From: Chlorophyllum brunneum | Taxonomy: Eukaryota > Basidiomycota > Agaricomycetes > Agaricales > Agaricaceae | Length of the DNA stretch: 64,000 nucleotides | Reading direction: 5' to 3' | Assembly: GCA_963576785.1 (NCBI GenBank) | Contig: OY756143.1 | Coordinates: forward strand, 2,790,001 to 2,854,000 | Shown here: positions 35,378 to 46,204 of the stretch, piece by piece | Numbering within the stretch: position 1 is the first letter of the stretch | Layout: every line of letters starts with the position of its first letter | The notes under the pieces: model-generated | Database searches by the model: none | What the model was told of the DNA's origin: nothing | What the model saw: only the letters and a program-made list of their open reading frames with translations | Translations under genes and position numbers: made by a program

Positions 35378-36470
35378 GGGCCCCTTGCAGACTAATACCC
35401 TTACCCCCCAAAGGCAGCGTTGCGGTATCAACTTAAGCGGGTACACTCGGCTTCTCTCCGAGACACACCGACAGAGGATTTAGACCTCTCTGGCCAGGCC
35501 ACACATTCTCTGCACAGTTTGCCATGGCCCACCAGTGGTTCCAGGGTCCCACCCCTAGCTGGCTTCCCGTACCCCAGCACCTGCTTCGCTATGCCCATAG
35601 GGTGCGGATCTGCATGTTAATGGTGTCTGGGGTCTCTGTCTTGCAGGGGTTGCTACCAGGGAGGTGATCGCACCTTGCTTACAAAGCAAATCCATGGAAT
35701 GCCTTGCGGCTCCCACATGGAATAGTGCCCTGGAGTTTGAGTGATCCCTACTAACGTCCAGTATGGTATGGGGGGGTTGTCTATGGATCCACACCCTTGC
35801 AATACAACTGGAAGGGGGTAGCCTGTCCTTGCGGTCGGCTTGTTTTTTCCCCAAACCCCCTCTTATCGACTCCTATCCTTTCGGACCCTCTCGGGCTCAG
35901 CTGAGTTACCCCAGCTGGGGAACGGGGCAGAATGAAGCCTCTCCCATAGTTCCCATGTTGGAGTAAATGCCTAGTAGACTAGACTTGTACTGCAGCTCAG
36001 TCAAATAGACCGACGCTAGTCCTGCCATTAGGGAACTACGACACTATTTTGGGAGCACACTGGGTCCCTCCACCACTAGAGGAACCCTCAAGGTGAATGG
36101 GCAGAAGGCGACTGGCATGCCCAGTCTTTGAGCCCCTTTGCCAAGGGGGCACCCCCCGCCATCCTGTACGACCCGGTATCAACTCTCGTCTAGAGAAAGC
36201 GAAAGGCATACCCCCTCATTAAGGCCCTTTGCCAAGGGGCCACTCCCCCCACTCGAACTAAATCTTGTCTACCATATAATGGATCCCGACCTCTGTTCGC
36301 ATATCCAAGAGCAAGTGAGTATGCAGTGGCCAGCATACCCAGCCTTTAACCTCCTTTGCCAAGGGAGTACTACACATCATCCTGTGTATAAGACAGTGCC
36401 AGGACCTAACGTCCAGCAAGAACAGGCCAGAAGCCCCCTACCAGAGAACCATCCCAATTAGGAAGGTAGT
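35378..36470. other. GC-rich block of unknown origin
   Basis: About 1.1 kb clearly richer in G and C than its surroundings, between L1 and the resumed C1 linker. It holds three copies of a hairpin-like motif related to CCCCTTTGCCAAGGGG (near 36137, 36227 and 36354). Around two of them a longer diverged direct repeat about 215 bp apart is visible (compare 36118-36190 with 36335-36405). Frames reach only 107 codons and match no known domain. It may be an unknown non-autonomous element or transduced genomic DNA. Confidence 0.4.
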
Positions 36471-36863
36471 GGTAAGAGGTCAAGAAGGGATGTATCAGGC
36501 GTATACTCATTCTCTCCTGGAATGCAATCACCAAGCTCTGGTGGGGTATTAGGTCAGCTAGAGTTCCATTGTCCTTGTCTTAGCTGACCAAAAGGCTTGT
36601 ACCTTTCATAGTTCCTAAGAATATTCTTCAGATATCGGCAGTCACCATAGATGTTCCTTTCTCTCCATAGAACCTGAAGGGTGGTTTGATCATGGAGTTT
36701 TCTCAGTGCCTCAATGTTTGGATAGGGAATGAAGATCCTTTCAGAATGGGCATAGGAGCCTATTCATCAGCACGTGGATTAGGCACAGCCGCAGCCTCCT
36801 CAATATTATCCTCAAACTTAACTCCTCCTGGAGACCAAGATGGCATAGGTGGAGAGGGAGGTG

Positions 36864-36879
36864 GAGTGGAATCCTTGTA
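36864..36879 (+). repeat. Target-site duplication of LINE L2, left copy
   Basis: GAGTGGAATCCTTGTA here is repeated exactly at 39198-39213, directly after the poly-A tail of L2. Confidence 0.95.
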
Positions 36880-39197
36880 CCCCCTCCCTCGAAAACAATG
36901 TCGAGATCCTTCAACATATGTACTGTGAAATGGAGTGGCTCATGAACGAATTTGGTCTGGTAATCAAACACAACAAATCTAAGGTTTTCCACTTCACACA
37001 CGGGAGACAAGACTCTAATCTGTCTATCAACTTGGGTTCCCCCCCCTTCACCGGCCATACTTCTCTCAAGCCGAAAACCCATTGGCAGTACCTGGGTTTT
37101 TATTTTGACAGAACATTATCTTTCAAAGAATATATCCATTACTACTCTGCAAAAGCCATATCATCAATTAAAGCAATGAAGATGCTAGGTAACTCTGTAT
37201 ACAGCTTATCCCCCCACAACAAGAGACTTTTATATTGTTTGTGTATTGTACCAGTGGCGACATATGGATACCAACTGTAGTTTCACAATAGATCCCATAT
37301 GAAGGGAACTTGTGAAATCCTCAACAAAATGCAATGATGGGCTGTCCTTTGGATTACTGGGACTTTCTGGACCTCTTCCACTGGAGGCATAGAATCCCTT
37401 GCAGGGCTCATGACCATCAAACTCCATCTCCAAAAGTTAGCCAAACAACAAATGTCGAGGCTTCACACACTAGATGATGAACATGCACTGGCAAGATTGA
37501 TGAGAGAATATCATTCTTCCCTCCACTGCCTTCACATCAAGAATTTCACAGAGATTCAGAAGAAGAAAACACTTGGAGCTGTGATGGACATTTCATGCCC
37601 TACCCCTGAGACTCATTATGTAGAATCTTTTAACTCTGTTTCTAAGACTCTCTAGCCTGGATGTAGGTTACTTGACTGCTTCTCTACTAATGTATCTTTC
37701 ATAGGATTCAACTGGGATGACCCCTACCTCTCAAAGGTTCTTTGGGATGATGTAATGACAAAAGCAACAACAGACTCCAAGTCCATTATCATAGGCATGG
37801 ATGGCTCAGTCCACCCCAACCCTAACCCGCTTGCCAGCCAGTACACAGTGGCTGCTACCATTCAACATTTAGATGGAGGAAACTCTATCATGAAGAGACT
37901 CGGAGGAAGTACGTCCACTAATACCAAACTAGTCGCGCAGTACCTAGGCATCACCAAGGTCCTTGCCACTGACACTTACAATTAGGTTGAACATATCCAT
38001 GTGTTCACCAACTCCCTAGTGGCCTCTAGGCTATTACTCAACTGTTTGCCACACTCCTGCCAGCAACAGTCCATCCTTACCTTGAAGGCACTTCTGGCTT
38101 GGTTCAACAAGTCCGACCAACACTGCCTCTTATTCTACCATACTCCATCTAAGTGTAAATATGGGATCTAACAAGCCATACACAACTGGATTAAGACAAT
38201 TGCCTGGCCCAACTGGAGTTGAAATCACTGTGTCCCTAACTCTGTCGCCTACTTACACAAGAAGTCTGCCGAACGTGCCATCCACACATGGCAGGCCATG
38301 TTCGGATTCAAAAAATACAGCAGTAGCTCCTTCCTCTACCTCCCAGTGCAAACAAATAGGGCCTCTGCCTTACCATCACATGTCAACTCTGGCCCATGAA
38401 TATGAGAATGTGGATACCAGCCTCAACTCTTCACAAGAGCTTGTCACGCCATACTATGTCATGTCCCAATTGGAGAATACTGCCTAAGGTTTTTCCCTAA
38501 TGAGGACTTGTCATGCCACCATTGCAATAACCAACTGGTCCAAACCAGGTTCCATATCCTCTATCAGTGTCAACATTTCAATCACTCACCTCAGCATAGA
38601 CACTATTAAGAAGTTTGTAAACTTTTTGTGATGTAATCCCACAGCGTTCAGCTTCCCTCTGGAACCTAATTGCCCTCGTATCTGTGCTGGTTCAATACCC
38701 CATTACATTATTGCCAAGCCCATCAAAGGTTTGGGTCTACACCCACATGAGTCCTTTCTCTTCTTAACTTTTTCTTGTGCTCTTCTGGTTATGGACTTCA
38801 TATCCATTTCTCTATCTCTCCTTTCCTTGCTTGTCTAATATTTTATGTAGTTTTCATTCAAAAGTTCATCATTTCTGTGGTGTCTAGGCTATGCCCCTCC
38901 ACATACTAGTACCATTCGTTGTTTTCCCTTGTGTTTGCAAGTCAATAGTTTCCCTTCTATCATTTTCTCTCTCTCACTCTCTCTCTTTCCCGATTTCCTT
39001 TCCTCTCACTCTCTCACTATTCAACTTAGGTACCAAATTTCTCTCTAGTGTATATGCTAGATAGCATCAAGTCTCATGGGGTTAGTATACTTGTAGTTTA
39101 CTTTTCTTGCTCCAAACATTCTGTACATGTTGTATGTACATGTGGACTGCAATTGAGCACCATTATATAAATTGATGAATTAAAAAAAAAAAAAAAA
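36880..39197 (+). mobile_element. LINE copy L2, 5-prime truncated, with tail and target-site duplication
   Basis: Plus-strand insertion into C1 in the opposite orientation to L1 and L3. It starts within the reverse transcriptase (SLENNVEILQHMY) and continues through THWQYLGFYFDRTLSFKE, an RNase H domain (IIIGMDGSVHPNPNPLASQ near 37785), and a zinc-binding end (CHHCNNQLVQTRFHILYQC near 38515-38570). It ends in an A17 tail at 39181-39197. A perfect 16-bp direct repeat flanks it, as expected for target-primed reverse transcription. Many stops and frameshifts. The 3-prime UTR matches those of L1 and L3. Confidence 0.93.
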
Positions 39198-39213
39198 GAG
39201 TGGAATCCTTGTA
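39198..39213 (+). repeat. Target-site duplication of LINE L2, right copy
   Basis: Exact repeat of 36864-36879; after it the C1 linker sequence resumes. Confidence 0.95.
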
Positions 39214-39462
39214 GGATAATCCTGGAGAAGATCCTCTAGAAGAGGAAGAAGGCAGAGGTGATGGAGTCTGCTCCCTGGGACTAGGAGTAGGAGATCATGG
39301 ATGAGGAGGTACCAGTGGTGGTCCAGCTTGTGGTATACTCAGACTGGATGGTCCTGGAATAAATCCATCTCCAGAAGAGGGAGGATTTGGGACATCTTGA
39401 TCATTAGAATTGCTATTATTAGGTGGCAATTTGCCTTGTCATTTGGACTGTGATGGACATCT

Positions 39463-41900
39463 TTTTTTATTATTATTATTATTATTATTTTTTTATCAAC
39501 AATTTATATAGTGGTGCTCGAACGCAGTCTGTATGTACATACATACAAAGTTAGAACATACAGAATGTTCAGAGCAGGGAAAGTAAACTATGTGTAAACT
39601 AACCCCTCAAGACTCGACACCGTCTAGCACGTACACTAGAGAGATGTTTGGTACCTACGTTGATCAGCAAGAAAGAGGGAGAGAGGAAATCGGAAAGAGA
39701 GAGAGTGAGAGAGAGAAATTGATAGAAAGAAACTATCTACTCACAATCACAAGGGGAAACAACAAACGGTACTAGTGTGTGGGAGGGCATTTGCCCAGAC
39801 ACCACGGGAGGAATGGATTTTGAATGAAAACTATCTATAAAATAGTAGACGAGCAAGGAAGGGAGAGATAGAGAAATGAATTTGAAGTCCATAACCGGGA
39901 GAGCATAAGAAAAAAGAGAGAAAGAAAAGGATTTATGCAGGCACAGACCCAAACCTCCTTTGGACTTGACGACAATGTAACGGGGGTATTGACCTGGCGT
40001 GGATACGAGGACAGTCAGGTTTTGGAGGGAAGCTGAACGTGGTGGGGTTATGACACAAGAAATTAACAAAAGTCTTGATGGTGTCGACGCCGAAGTGATG
40101 ATTGAAGTTGTTGCAATGATAGAGGATATGCGACCTAGTTTGTACCATTTGACTGTTACAGTGGTAGCATGAAAGGTCCTCGTTGGGGAAGAATCAAAGT
40201 CGAAACTCCCCGATTGGGGTATGGCATAGGATGGTGCAACATGCTCTTGCGAAGAGCTGAGGCTGGTGACTGCATTCTCGTATCCAGGGACTGGACTTGA
40301 TGTGCGACGGTAAAGCAGAGGCCCCATTCGCTTGCACCGGGAGGTGAAGGAAGGAGCTACCGCTGTATTTCTTGAATCCGAACATGGCCTGCCATGTATG
40401 GATCACTTGTTTGGCGGACTTCTTGCGTAAGTAGTCCATGGAGTTAGGGACTCGGTGATTTCTACCCTGATTAGGCCAGGCGACTGTTTGAATCCAATCG
40501 TGAGTGGCTTTCTGTATACCGTATTTATACTTTGATGGCATGTGATAGAAGGAAAGGCGGTGTTGGTCCGACTTGTTGAACCAAGCCAGGAGTGCCTTTG
40601 ATGTGAGGATGGATTGTCGCTGGCAAGAGTGTGGCGAACAATTGAGTAGGAGCCAAGAGGCTGCGATGGAGTCGGTGAACACGTGAATGTGCTCAATCCG
40701 GTCGTATTCTGCAGTTGCGAGTACCTTGGTGATTCCTAAGTACTGTGCGACCAGTTCAGTGTCTGTTGATGTAGTTCCTCCAAGCCTCTTCATGATAGAG
40801 CTCCCGCCATCTAGGTGTCAAATAGTAGCTGCCGCCGTGAACTGGCTGGCAAGTGGGTTGGGATTGGGGTGGACCGAGCCGTCCGTGCCGATGATAATGA
40901 ACTTGTCGTCCATCGTCACATTAGTCGTAACATCGTCCCAAAGCATCTTCGAGAGGTGAGGGCTGTCCCAGTTCAATCCTATGAAAGATACATTAGTAGA
41001 GAAACAGTCAAGTAACCTATGTCTGGGCCAGAGAGATTTAGAGACGGAGTTAAAATGTTCTATATACCGAGTCTTGGGGGTGGGGTGCAAAATATCCATC
41101 ACAGCTCTAAGTGTTTTCTTCTTCTGAATCTCTGTGAAATTCTTGATGTAAAGGCGGTGTGGGGAAGAATGAAACTCTTTCGTCAATCTTGCCAATGCAT
41201 GTTCATTGTCCAACGTATGAAGCCTTGATGTTTGTCATTCAGCCAACTTTTGGAGATGGAGTTTTATGGGCATGAGCCCTGCAAAGGACTCAATGCCGCC
41301 TGTGGGAGAAGTCCGGAAGGCCCCGGTAATCCAGAGCGCCGCACTTCTTTGCATTTTGTTGAGGATTTCACAAGTCCCTTTAGTCTGTGACCTATCATGA
41401 AACCAAAGTCGGTATCCGTATGTTGCCACCGGTACAACACATGAACAGTATAATAGTCTTTTGTTGCCAGGGGACAGACCTCTTATGGAGTTCCCTAGCA
41501 TTTTCATTGCCTTAATCATGGATATCGCTTTGGCGGAGTAGAATCGAACGTGTTCCTTGAAGGTCAATGTCCGGTCGAAGTAGAAACCGAGATAACGCCA
41601 ATGGGTTTTCGGTTTGAGAGGGGTGCAGCCAGTGAACAGTGGTGATCCCAAATCAATAGAGGGATTTGAGTCTTGCCTTGCATGTGTAAAGTGAAAGACT
41701 TTGGACTTGCCATGTTCAATTTCTAGGCCGAATTTGTTCATGAGCTGCTCCATTTCGTGGTACATGTGTTGAAGAATTTTGATGTTCCATTCAAGGGACA
41801 GGGATTGTGCGACTAAGGTACCGTCATCGACAAATGAAAGGACATCAAAGTCCCATCTATCCCGGTGTTCCTTCATACAGATGTCAAAAATGTGAAGGAG
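39463..41900 (-). mobile_element. LINE copy L3, 5-prime truncated
   Basis: A minus-strand insertion in C1. The tail reads on the plus strand as a T run, (ATT) repeats, then another T run (39463-39494), so the poly-A tail contains a TAA microsatellite. It is flanked by a 15-bp direct repeat with one mismatch: CTGTGATGGACATCT at 39448-39462 and CTGTAATGGACATCT at 41901-41915. The coding part is the best preserved of the three LINE copies. Confidence 0.9.
39933..41900 (-). pseudogene. L3 reverse transcriptase end, RNase H and zinc motif
   Basis: Three long frames follow each other. 41235-41900: reverse transcriptase end with the catalytic FVDDGT box, THWRYLGFYFDRTLTFKEHV, and a thumb region (NKRLLYCSCVVPVATYGYRLWF). 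40194-41213: linker and RNase H with active-site acids in IIGTDGSVHPNP (Asp), STDTELVAQYLG (Glu) and VFTDSIAAS (Asp). 39933-40190: a CCHC-like zinc motif (CYHCNSQ..HILYHC). This domain order resembles fungal LINEs of the Tad1 type. A frameshift near 41220 and a stop near 40815 break it; the endonuclease and the first half of the polymerase are absent. Confidence 0.85.
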
Positions 41901-41915
41901 CTGTAATGGACATCT

Positions 41916-42117
41916 GGGAAAATAGAGTTCATTGAAGATAGCATGGGGGGAAATGAAGATAGAATTGTTCCACTGATGGTACATAAATTTAAAGTTGCTG
42001 CCATTACCTGCATAACCAATGAAGATCATTAATTCTGATTTGGGCACAAGTTTGTCTTGCTGCACCTCATCAGGAAGGTATATGTAGGCCCTACAACCAA
42101 ACACTTGGAGATGAACT
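41916..42117 (-). pseudogene. C1 Copia integrase C-terminal fragment
   Basis: VFGCRAYIYLPDEVQQDKL, ELMIFIGYAGN and FISPHAIFNELYFP form the well-known Copia block after the integrase core. It is cut on one side by L3 and on the other by the R3 LTR, so the integrase core of C1 is missing here. Confidence 0.85.
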
Positions 42118-42480
42118 TGTTTCAGTCTTGTTATCTATACTCTGTAGTATTTATAGAAAAGAAGTAGTTAGTATAAATAGCTGACTGTATTAGGAAGTCA
42201 AAGCTTAAGCTTTGATCTTCTACAAGGATAGCCTTCTTGATCACCCAAGAAGAGTTTCCATTGACAGTTGCTGTCAATCAATAGAAGATTGCTTAACTGC
42301 TTATTCTCTACTCACCCTCATCACTCAGAGCTATGAGATAAATAGGATTCCCATTTCTTGGTTGAGTAACAACAGTTTGATAATGTTTGCTTATCCAGTT
42401 ACTTGGCTGAGATAGATATTAAGGCCATACCCTAGAGATCACATCCTCTTCAATTACCCTTAGTAGCCAAACCTGTAACA
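42118..42480 (+). repeat. R3 LTR, copy a (363 bp)
   Basis: Starts TGTTTCAGTC and ends GTAACA, with a TATAAATAG box at 42172-42180 and an 18-bp perfect palindrome TCAAAGCTTAAGCTTTGA at 42198-42215. Two other copies of exactly 363 bp lie at 53242-53604 and, inverted, 63551-63913. TG..CA ends and constant length indicate an LTR. No flanking 5-bp duplication was found for this copy. Confidence 0.8.
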
Positions 42481-42814
42481 TTCTATGTATTCCTAGTATT
42501 TTATGTAGTATGACTCATCTATGTACCTACATGTATATAAACCCTATGTAGCAGACTAAGTTCTGCATCCTGTTTAATCAAACAACTTCTTCATCATATT
42601 CTATCTACTCCAGTACAACACAAGTCTTGACTTACTTGACTTTGAACTCTCTACTTCTGACACAGATCATTTTATCACTAACATCTGTCTATCTGAATTA
42701 CTCTTCTACTGTTACTGGATAGAAGTGTACTTTATTGGTGAGTAGACCCTATGTTCTCTCCTACCACATTTACTGCTGCCCAGCAAACAACTTGTTACAG
42801 TTATTTCCTCAACA
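42481..42814 (+). repeat. C2 Copia 5-prime LTR, downstream part
   Basis: A TATATAA box lies at 42534-42540. The segment ends TTTCCTCAACA at 42814, followed by a primer-binding-site-like GGTTATAGGCC and then a gag start. From 42550 on it resembles the reverse complement of 30214-30470 in C1, so C1 and C2 belong to related families. Its upstream part is missing, replaced by R3. Confidence 0.65.
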
Positions 42815-42971
42815 GGTTATAGGCCCCAGTAGTCTTACCAATGGTTAAACCATTATCATCCCCTCTAACTAAGATAGGATGATAGGGCTTTGCCTGACAG
42901 AGTTATTCCTGCATTAATCATTGCTGATATGAGAATTTTCTTCTAGAAAGAAATTCACTCGATGAAGATAT

Positions 42972-43535
42972 TATGGCTACCAATAATATCATTTCCAGTT
43001 TGCCTAAGCTCAATGGGCCAAAGAACTATGTGTTCTAGTCTAGAAGACTTCAGGATGCCTTAACTCTTATTACTATCACTGGTTCTGACTAGTCAGGATG
43101 GTTTGTCACAGAATAGAATCTCTTTCCTAAAAAACCTGATACCTTAATGGATGAGGATAGGAGAAGAGATCAAATGAGAGGACAGGCATTGGTGTTATAA
43201 ATGGCACTTTACCTGATTTCCTGCTTCTCCATGGACATGACCAATCTGGTTTTCTATGGAATAACTTGAAAACCCACTTTGGGACACCTTCTTCTGCTGT
43301 GGTATATTCAATTCTGCAGAGAATGTTGCAAAAGTGCATTTCTGGGAATCAAGATCCAGCAATGGATCTAGCTAAATTGAGAACAATAGCTTCTCAATTA
43401 GAAACAGCTAAAGTAAAGTTGCCAGAAGTTCTAGGTGCAATGATTGCTTTGAATGCATTACCACCCAATTGGAATGCTGTGGCACAAACAACATTGGCAA
43501 ATAATAACAATGTTGTAGATATGACCTGGGAGGTA
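42972..43535 (+). pseudogene. C2 Copia gag, upstream part
   Basis: ATG at 42972 opens MATNNIISSLPKLNGPKNYVF, the usual Copia gag beginning (a short lead, then LNGxNY.W). The next codon is TAG where Trp (TGG) is expected. Further stops follow until an open frame at 43266-43541 (THFGTPSSAVVYSILQRML, LGAMIALNALPPNW), the UBN2-like gag core. The frame is interrupted by the Tc1 insertion at 43536 and resumes at 45118. Confidence 0.75.
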
Positions 43536-45117
43536 CAGTAAGGGACAAAACCCTTTCAATAATTTCTACTTCCAGACAAATTCTTAAATAACTCCTAAGC
43601 TACTAAAACAATTGACTCCATATTTTAATTGTAGATAGTGCTACATCTACCCTATCTTATTTATAAATATCATAATGTAATATAAATTTCCTGAGGTGCT
43701 ATGAATTAATGAATATTATGAGTGCATTGGAAGGGTTTTGTCCCTCAGTGTCAAATATCACAAAATCAACTCTCTAGTACTTGGTATATGCCCCCCTGGC
43801 TTTCAACACAGCCTGAACCCTTCTAGGCATACTCTCTATCAAATTCTGACACACTAATACTAGAATTTTCCCCCATTCTATATCTACTCTTGTCTTCAAT
43901 TCATGTATACTTGAAGGGTAGGTTTCATATTTCTTTTGACATGAATCCAAAGCTGTTCAATAGGATTAAGGTCTGGAGATTGTGGAGGCCACACCATGAC
44001 TTCTAAACCACTGTCTTTAAGCCAGTTTTGGGCTCTCTTGCTCTTGTGTTTGGGGTCATTATTATGTTGAAAGATAACTTCCCACTTCTTCTTCCTGTAT
44101 TTTTTGAGGCTTTGTAAAGTTTATCATCCAGAATCTGGACATAACCTTCAGCATCCATTATACCTTCAATATGGTGCAAATAGCCTGGCCCTTGCCACAG
44201 CATATACCCCCATATCATGGCAGAACCTTCTCCAAACTTGACAGTTCCTTCTACCAGCCTGTCAGTAAGCCCCTCTCCTGCCCTTTTCCACACCCATTTC
44301 CTGCCATCTGACCCCATACAATTAATTTTGGTCTTATCTGACCAAACTACCCTCTTCCAATCATCCACAGTCCAGTCTTTGTGTTTTTTTTGCAAACTTC
44401 AACCTCTTCTGCCTTTGTACTCTAGAAAGCTTAGGCCAAGATCTCTTTACTACAGCCTTTAATCCTGCCCTTCTGAGTGCTCGTTGAACAGTTTTGGATG
44501 TCAGAGGTGTACCCAGGGCTGTCTGGAGTGATTTTGTGGCTTGGGAGGCATTTTCAATCTTGCCAGAAGTAATAAGACATATAGTATATTTGGTATCAGA
44601 GAAGGAAAGTTGGCATGGTTGACTACCAATGGGCTTAGAAAGTGTTGGCCTGTGCTGGGAACAAATTCTGGAGATAGTACTGATAGTTGAAGCAATTTTA
44701 GAAGCAGAATGCCCTTGATCGAGAAGAAAGAGAATATGTTTAATCTGGGAAGGAGAAAGAGATTTCATCATAGGGAATGATGTTGTAGTGGGTTAATTTT
44801 TGCATAGAAAGTAAGCACATCTATTTATACATTATCTACCATAGTCACCTGATTTCATTTGAATTTATTTGGGGGCAATCAATGAAGTTATGTGCCTAGA
44901 GGCTGTGAGGGACAAAATCTTTCCAATGCACTTATAACATTCATTAATTCATAGCACCTCAGGAAATTCATATTACATTATGATATTTATGAATAGGATA
45001 GGGTAGATGTAGCGCTATCTACAATTAAAATATGGAGTCAATCGCTTTAGTAGCTCAGGAGTTATTTAAGAATTTGTCCAGAAGTGGAAATCATTGAAAG
45101 GGTTTTGTCCCTTACTG
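43536..45117 (-). mobile_element. Tc1-type DNA transposon with long terminal inverted repeats
   Basis: A 1582-bp element bounded by TA (43534-43535 and 45118-45119). Both ends begin CAGTAAGGGACAAAACCC and remain inverted repeats for about 213 bp (43536-43749 and 44905-45117), differing at scattered sites. Each repeat also ends, on its inner side, with a near copy of its own outer terminus in reverse (GGGTTTTGTCCCTCA near 43733-43747). A transposase pseudogene lies between them on the minus strand. Insertion into C2 gag is precise: removing the element and one TA restores the flanking reading sense. Confidence 0.93.
43774..44771 (-). pseudogene. Tc1/mariner-family transposase
   Basis: About 330 codons from ATG at 44771 to TAG at 43774. 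The N-terminal helix-turn-helix part includes MKSLSPSQIKHILFLLDQGH and SKTVQRALRRAGL. The catalytic region has VWSDKTKIN (first Asp), SAMIWGYMLWQGPGYLHHI, then FQHNNDPKH, where the family has QQDNDPKH, so the second catalytic Asp seems replaced by Asn. It ends SPDLNPIEQLW with the third acidic residue present. There are frameshifts at an A8 run near 44387, at an A6 run near 44105, and near 43915. It cannot encode an active enzyme as read. Confidence 0.9.
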
Positions 45118-45855
45118 TAGTTCAGCAAGCTATAAATGTTGAGTGGTATGAAGGATCCAGACCCCCCATGTCTAATCAACAAGCATTCTATACTGCCACC
45201 ACTCACTACCAGAACTACCCTCAGGGCAATTTCCCCAGAACTTGCCCTGGACCACCCTGGAACCACTTCCACCCTGGAGGCAATACTAGGGCCCAGCCTG
45301 CAAGAGGACCTTGCCACCCTGCCAATCCAAGTGGGCAGCCCCCTCAGCCTTCTCCACCTTCTCCTACCTGGATTAATATCCAAAAGAAGAAGAAGAAGCC
45401 CAAGAAGGGCAAAGGGAAACCACATGCCCACATAGCAGACTTTGCTACTGCCATGGAACTGGCAGTCTGTTCCTTCACTGGTCCAGGGTTGACCTGATGA
45501 GGTGTATGGACATGCCTTAACCTACTTCCGCTCTCGCTCCACCAACCACTCATGTTCTAGTGAGTGAGAAACCCAAACCTATGACTTGGGTTAATCCCAA
45601 GAAGGTCCAGCAGGTACACAAAAATGCTCATGCTGAACTTGAGAAAAAGGTACATGCTGAGGCACAAAACTTATGCTTAACTGCCTTACTTGAGAATTCT
45701 CTGTGGATTCAACAGATGATCACCTGGTGCAACCTTTGTCACTAGTCCTTTGCCTATGCAAATAGCAAAGAAATGTGCCCTCAATTGTTATGATCAGAGG
45801 ATACACAGGGTCTCTCATCCCTGTGCCCAACAAGGACAATCGGTGACACCACCCA
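45118..45855 (+). pseudogene. C2 Copia gag, downstream part
   Basis: After the Tc1 element the gag sense resumes: QAINVEWYEG, MSNQQAFYTATTHYQNYP, a Pro/Asn/Gly-rich stretch and a basic run (KKKKKPKKGKGK near 45385-45420) that may bind nucleic acid. A frameshift near 45500 leads to SEKPKPMTWVNPKKVQQVHK (45560-45745). Stops follow before the Gypsy G1 insertion at 45856. Confidence 0.6.
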
Positions 45856-46161
45856 TGTTACAACCTTAGTCTGAGACTCAGGTTGCAAGTCTTTGGATAA
45901 AGACAAGGAAGTAGAGAGAAGAGTAAGGGATGATACGATTGGTAAAGTATAAGGAATACATCAAGTATTACTATACTTTATATACTGGTGGTAAGAGCTA
46001 AGAATAAGGGAGCAGAGTAAAGGAGTCATAGGGGATGAGTAGAATGAGTCAGTAAGAGTACATCCATAAGGGATGAAACAAGGGGATGAAATGGATACAT
46101 AGGAATAATAAATGTGATGGGCGCATGATAGGAATGTACTGTCTATCTATAGTTCATAACA
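45856..46161 (-). repeat. G1 3-prime LTR
   Basis: 306 bp, TGTTACAACC to TCATAACA on the plus strand; pairs with 51865-52170. It contains a TATA-like TTTATATAC stretch. Confidence 0.95.
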
Positions 46162-46204
46162 ATACCTCCCTTTTTACTTTCATGACCCCATGAAATACCA
46201 TAGT

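Larger units (their letters stand above)
30214..42117 (-). mobile_element. Copia retrotransposon C1, split by three LINEs and a GC-rich block
   Basis: Minus-strand Copia pieces occur in the right order across 12 kb: integrase C-terminal part (41916-42117), a Pro/Ser-rich linker (39214-39462 and about 36490-36879), reverse transcriptase (32117-32948 and 31817-32074), RNase H (31237-31632) and LTR (from 31208). Between them lie LINE copies at 39463-41900, 36880-39197 and 32949-35377 and an unidentified block (35378-36470). The right end is cut by an R3 LTR at 42118. The element is dead: many stops and frameshifts. Confidence 0.8.

Noticed and set aside
35555..35854. Minus 99-codon frame in the GC-rich block, considered as LINE ORF1 or an upstream polymerase part
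   Set aside because: No polymerase or zinc motif could be seen; GC-rich DNA has few stops by chance.
36137..36369. Repeated palindromic words considered as a CRISPR array
   Set aside because: Only three imperfect copies, uneven spacing and a fungal context.
39463..39494. ATT microsatellite considered as an independent repeat
   Set aside because: It lies exactly at the tail of LINE L3 beside the target duplication and is better explained as a variant poly-A tail.
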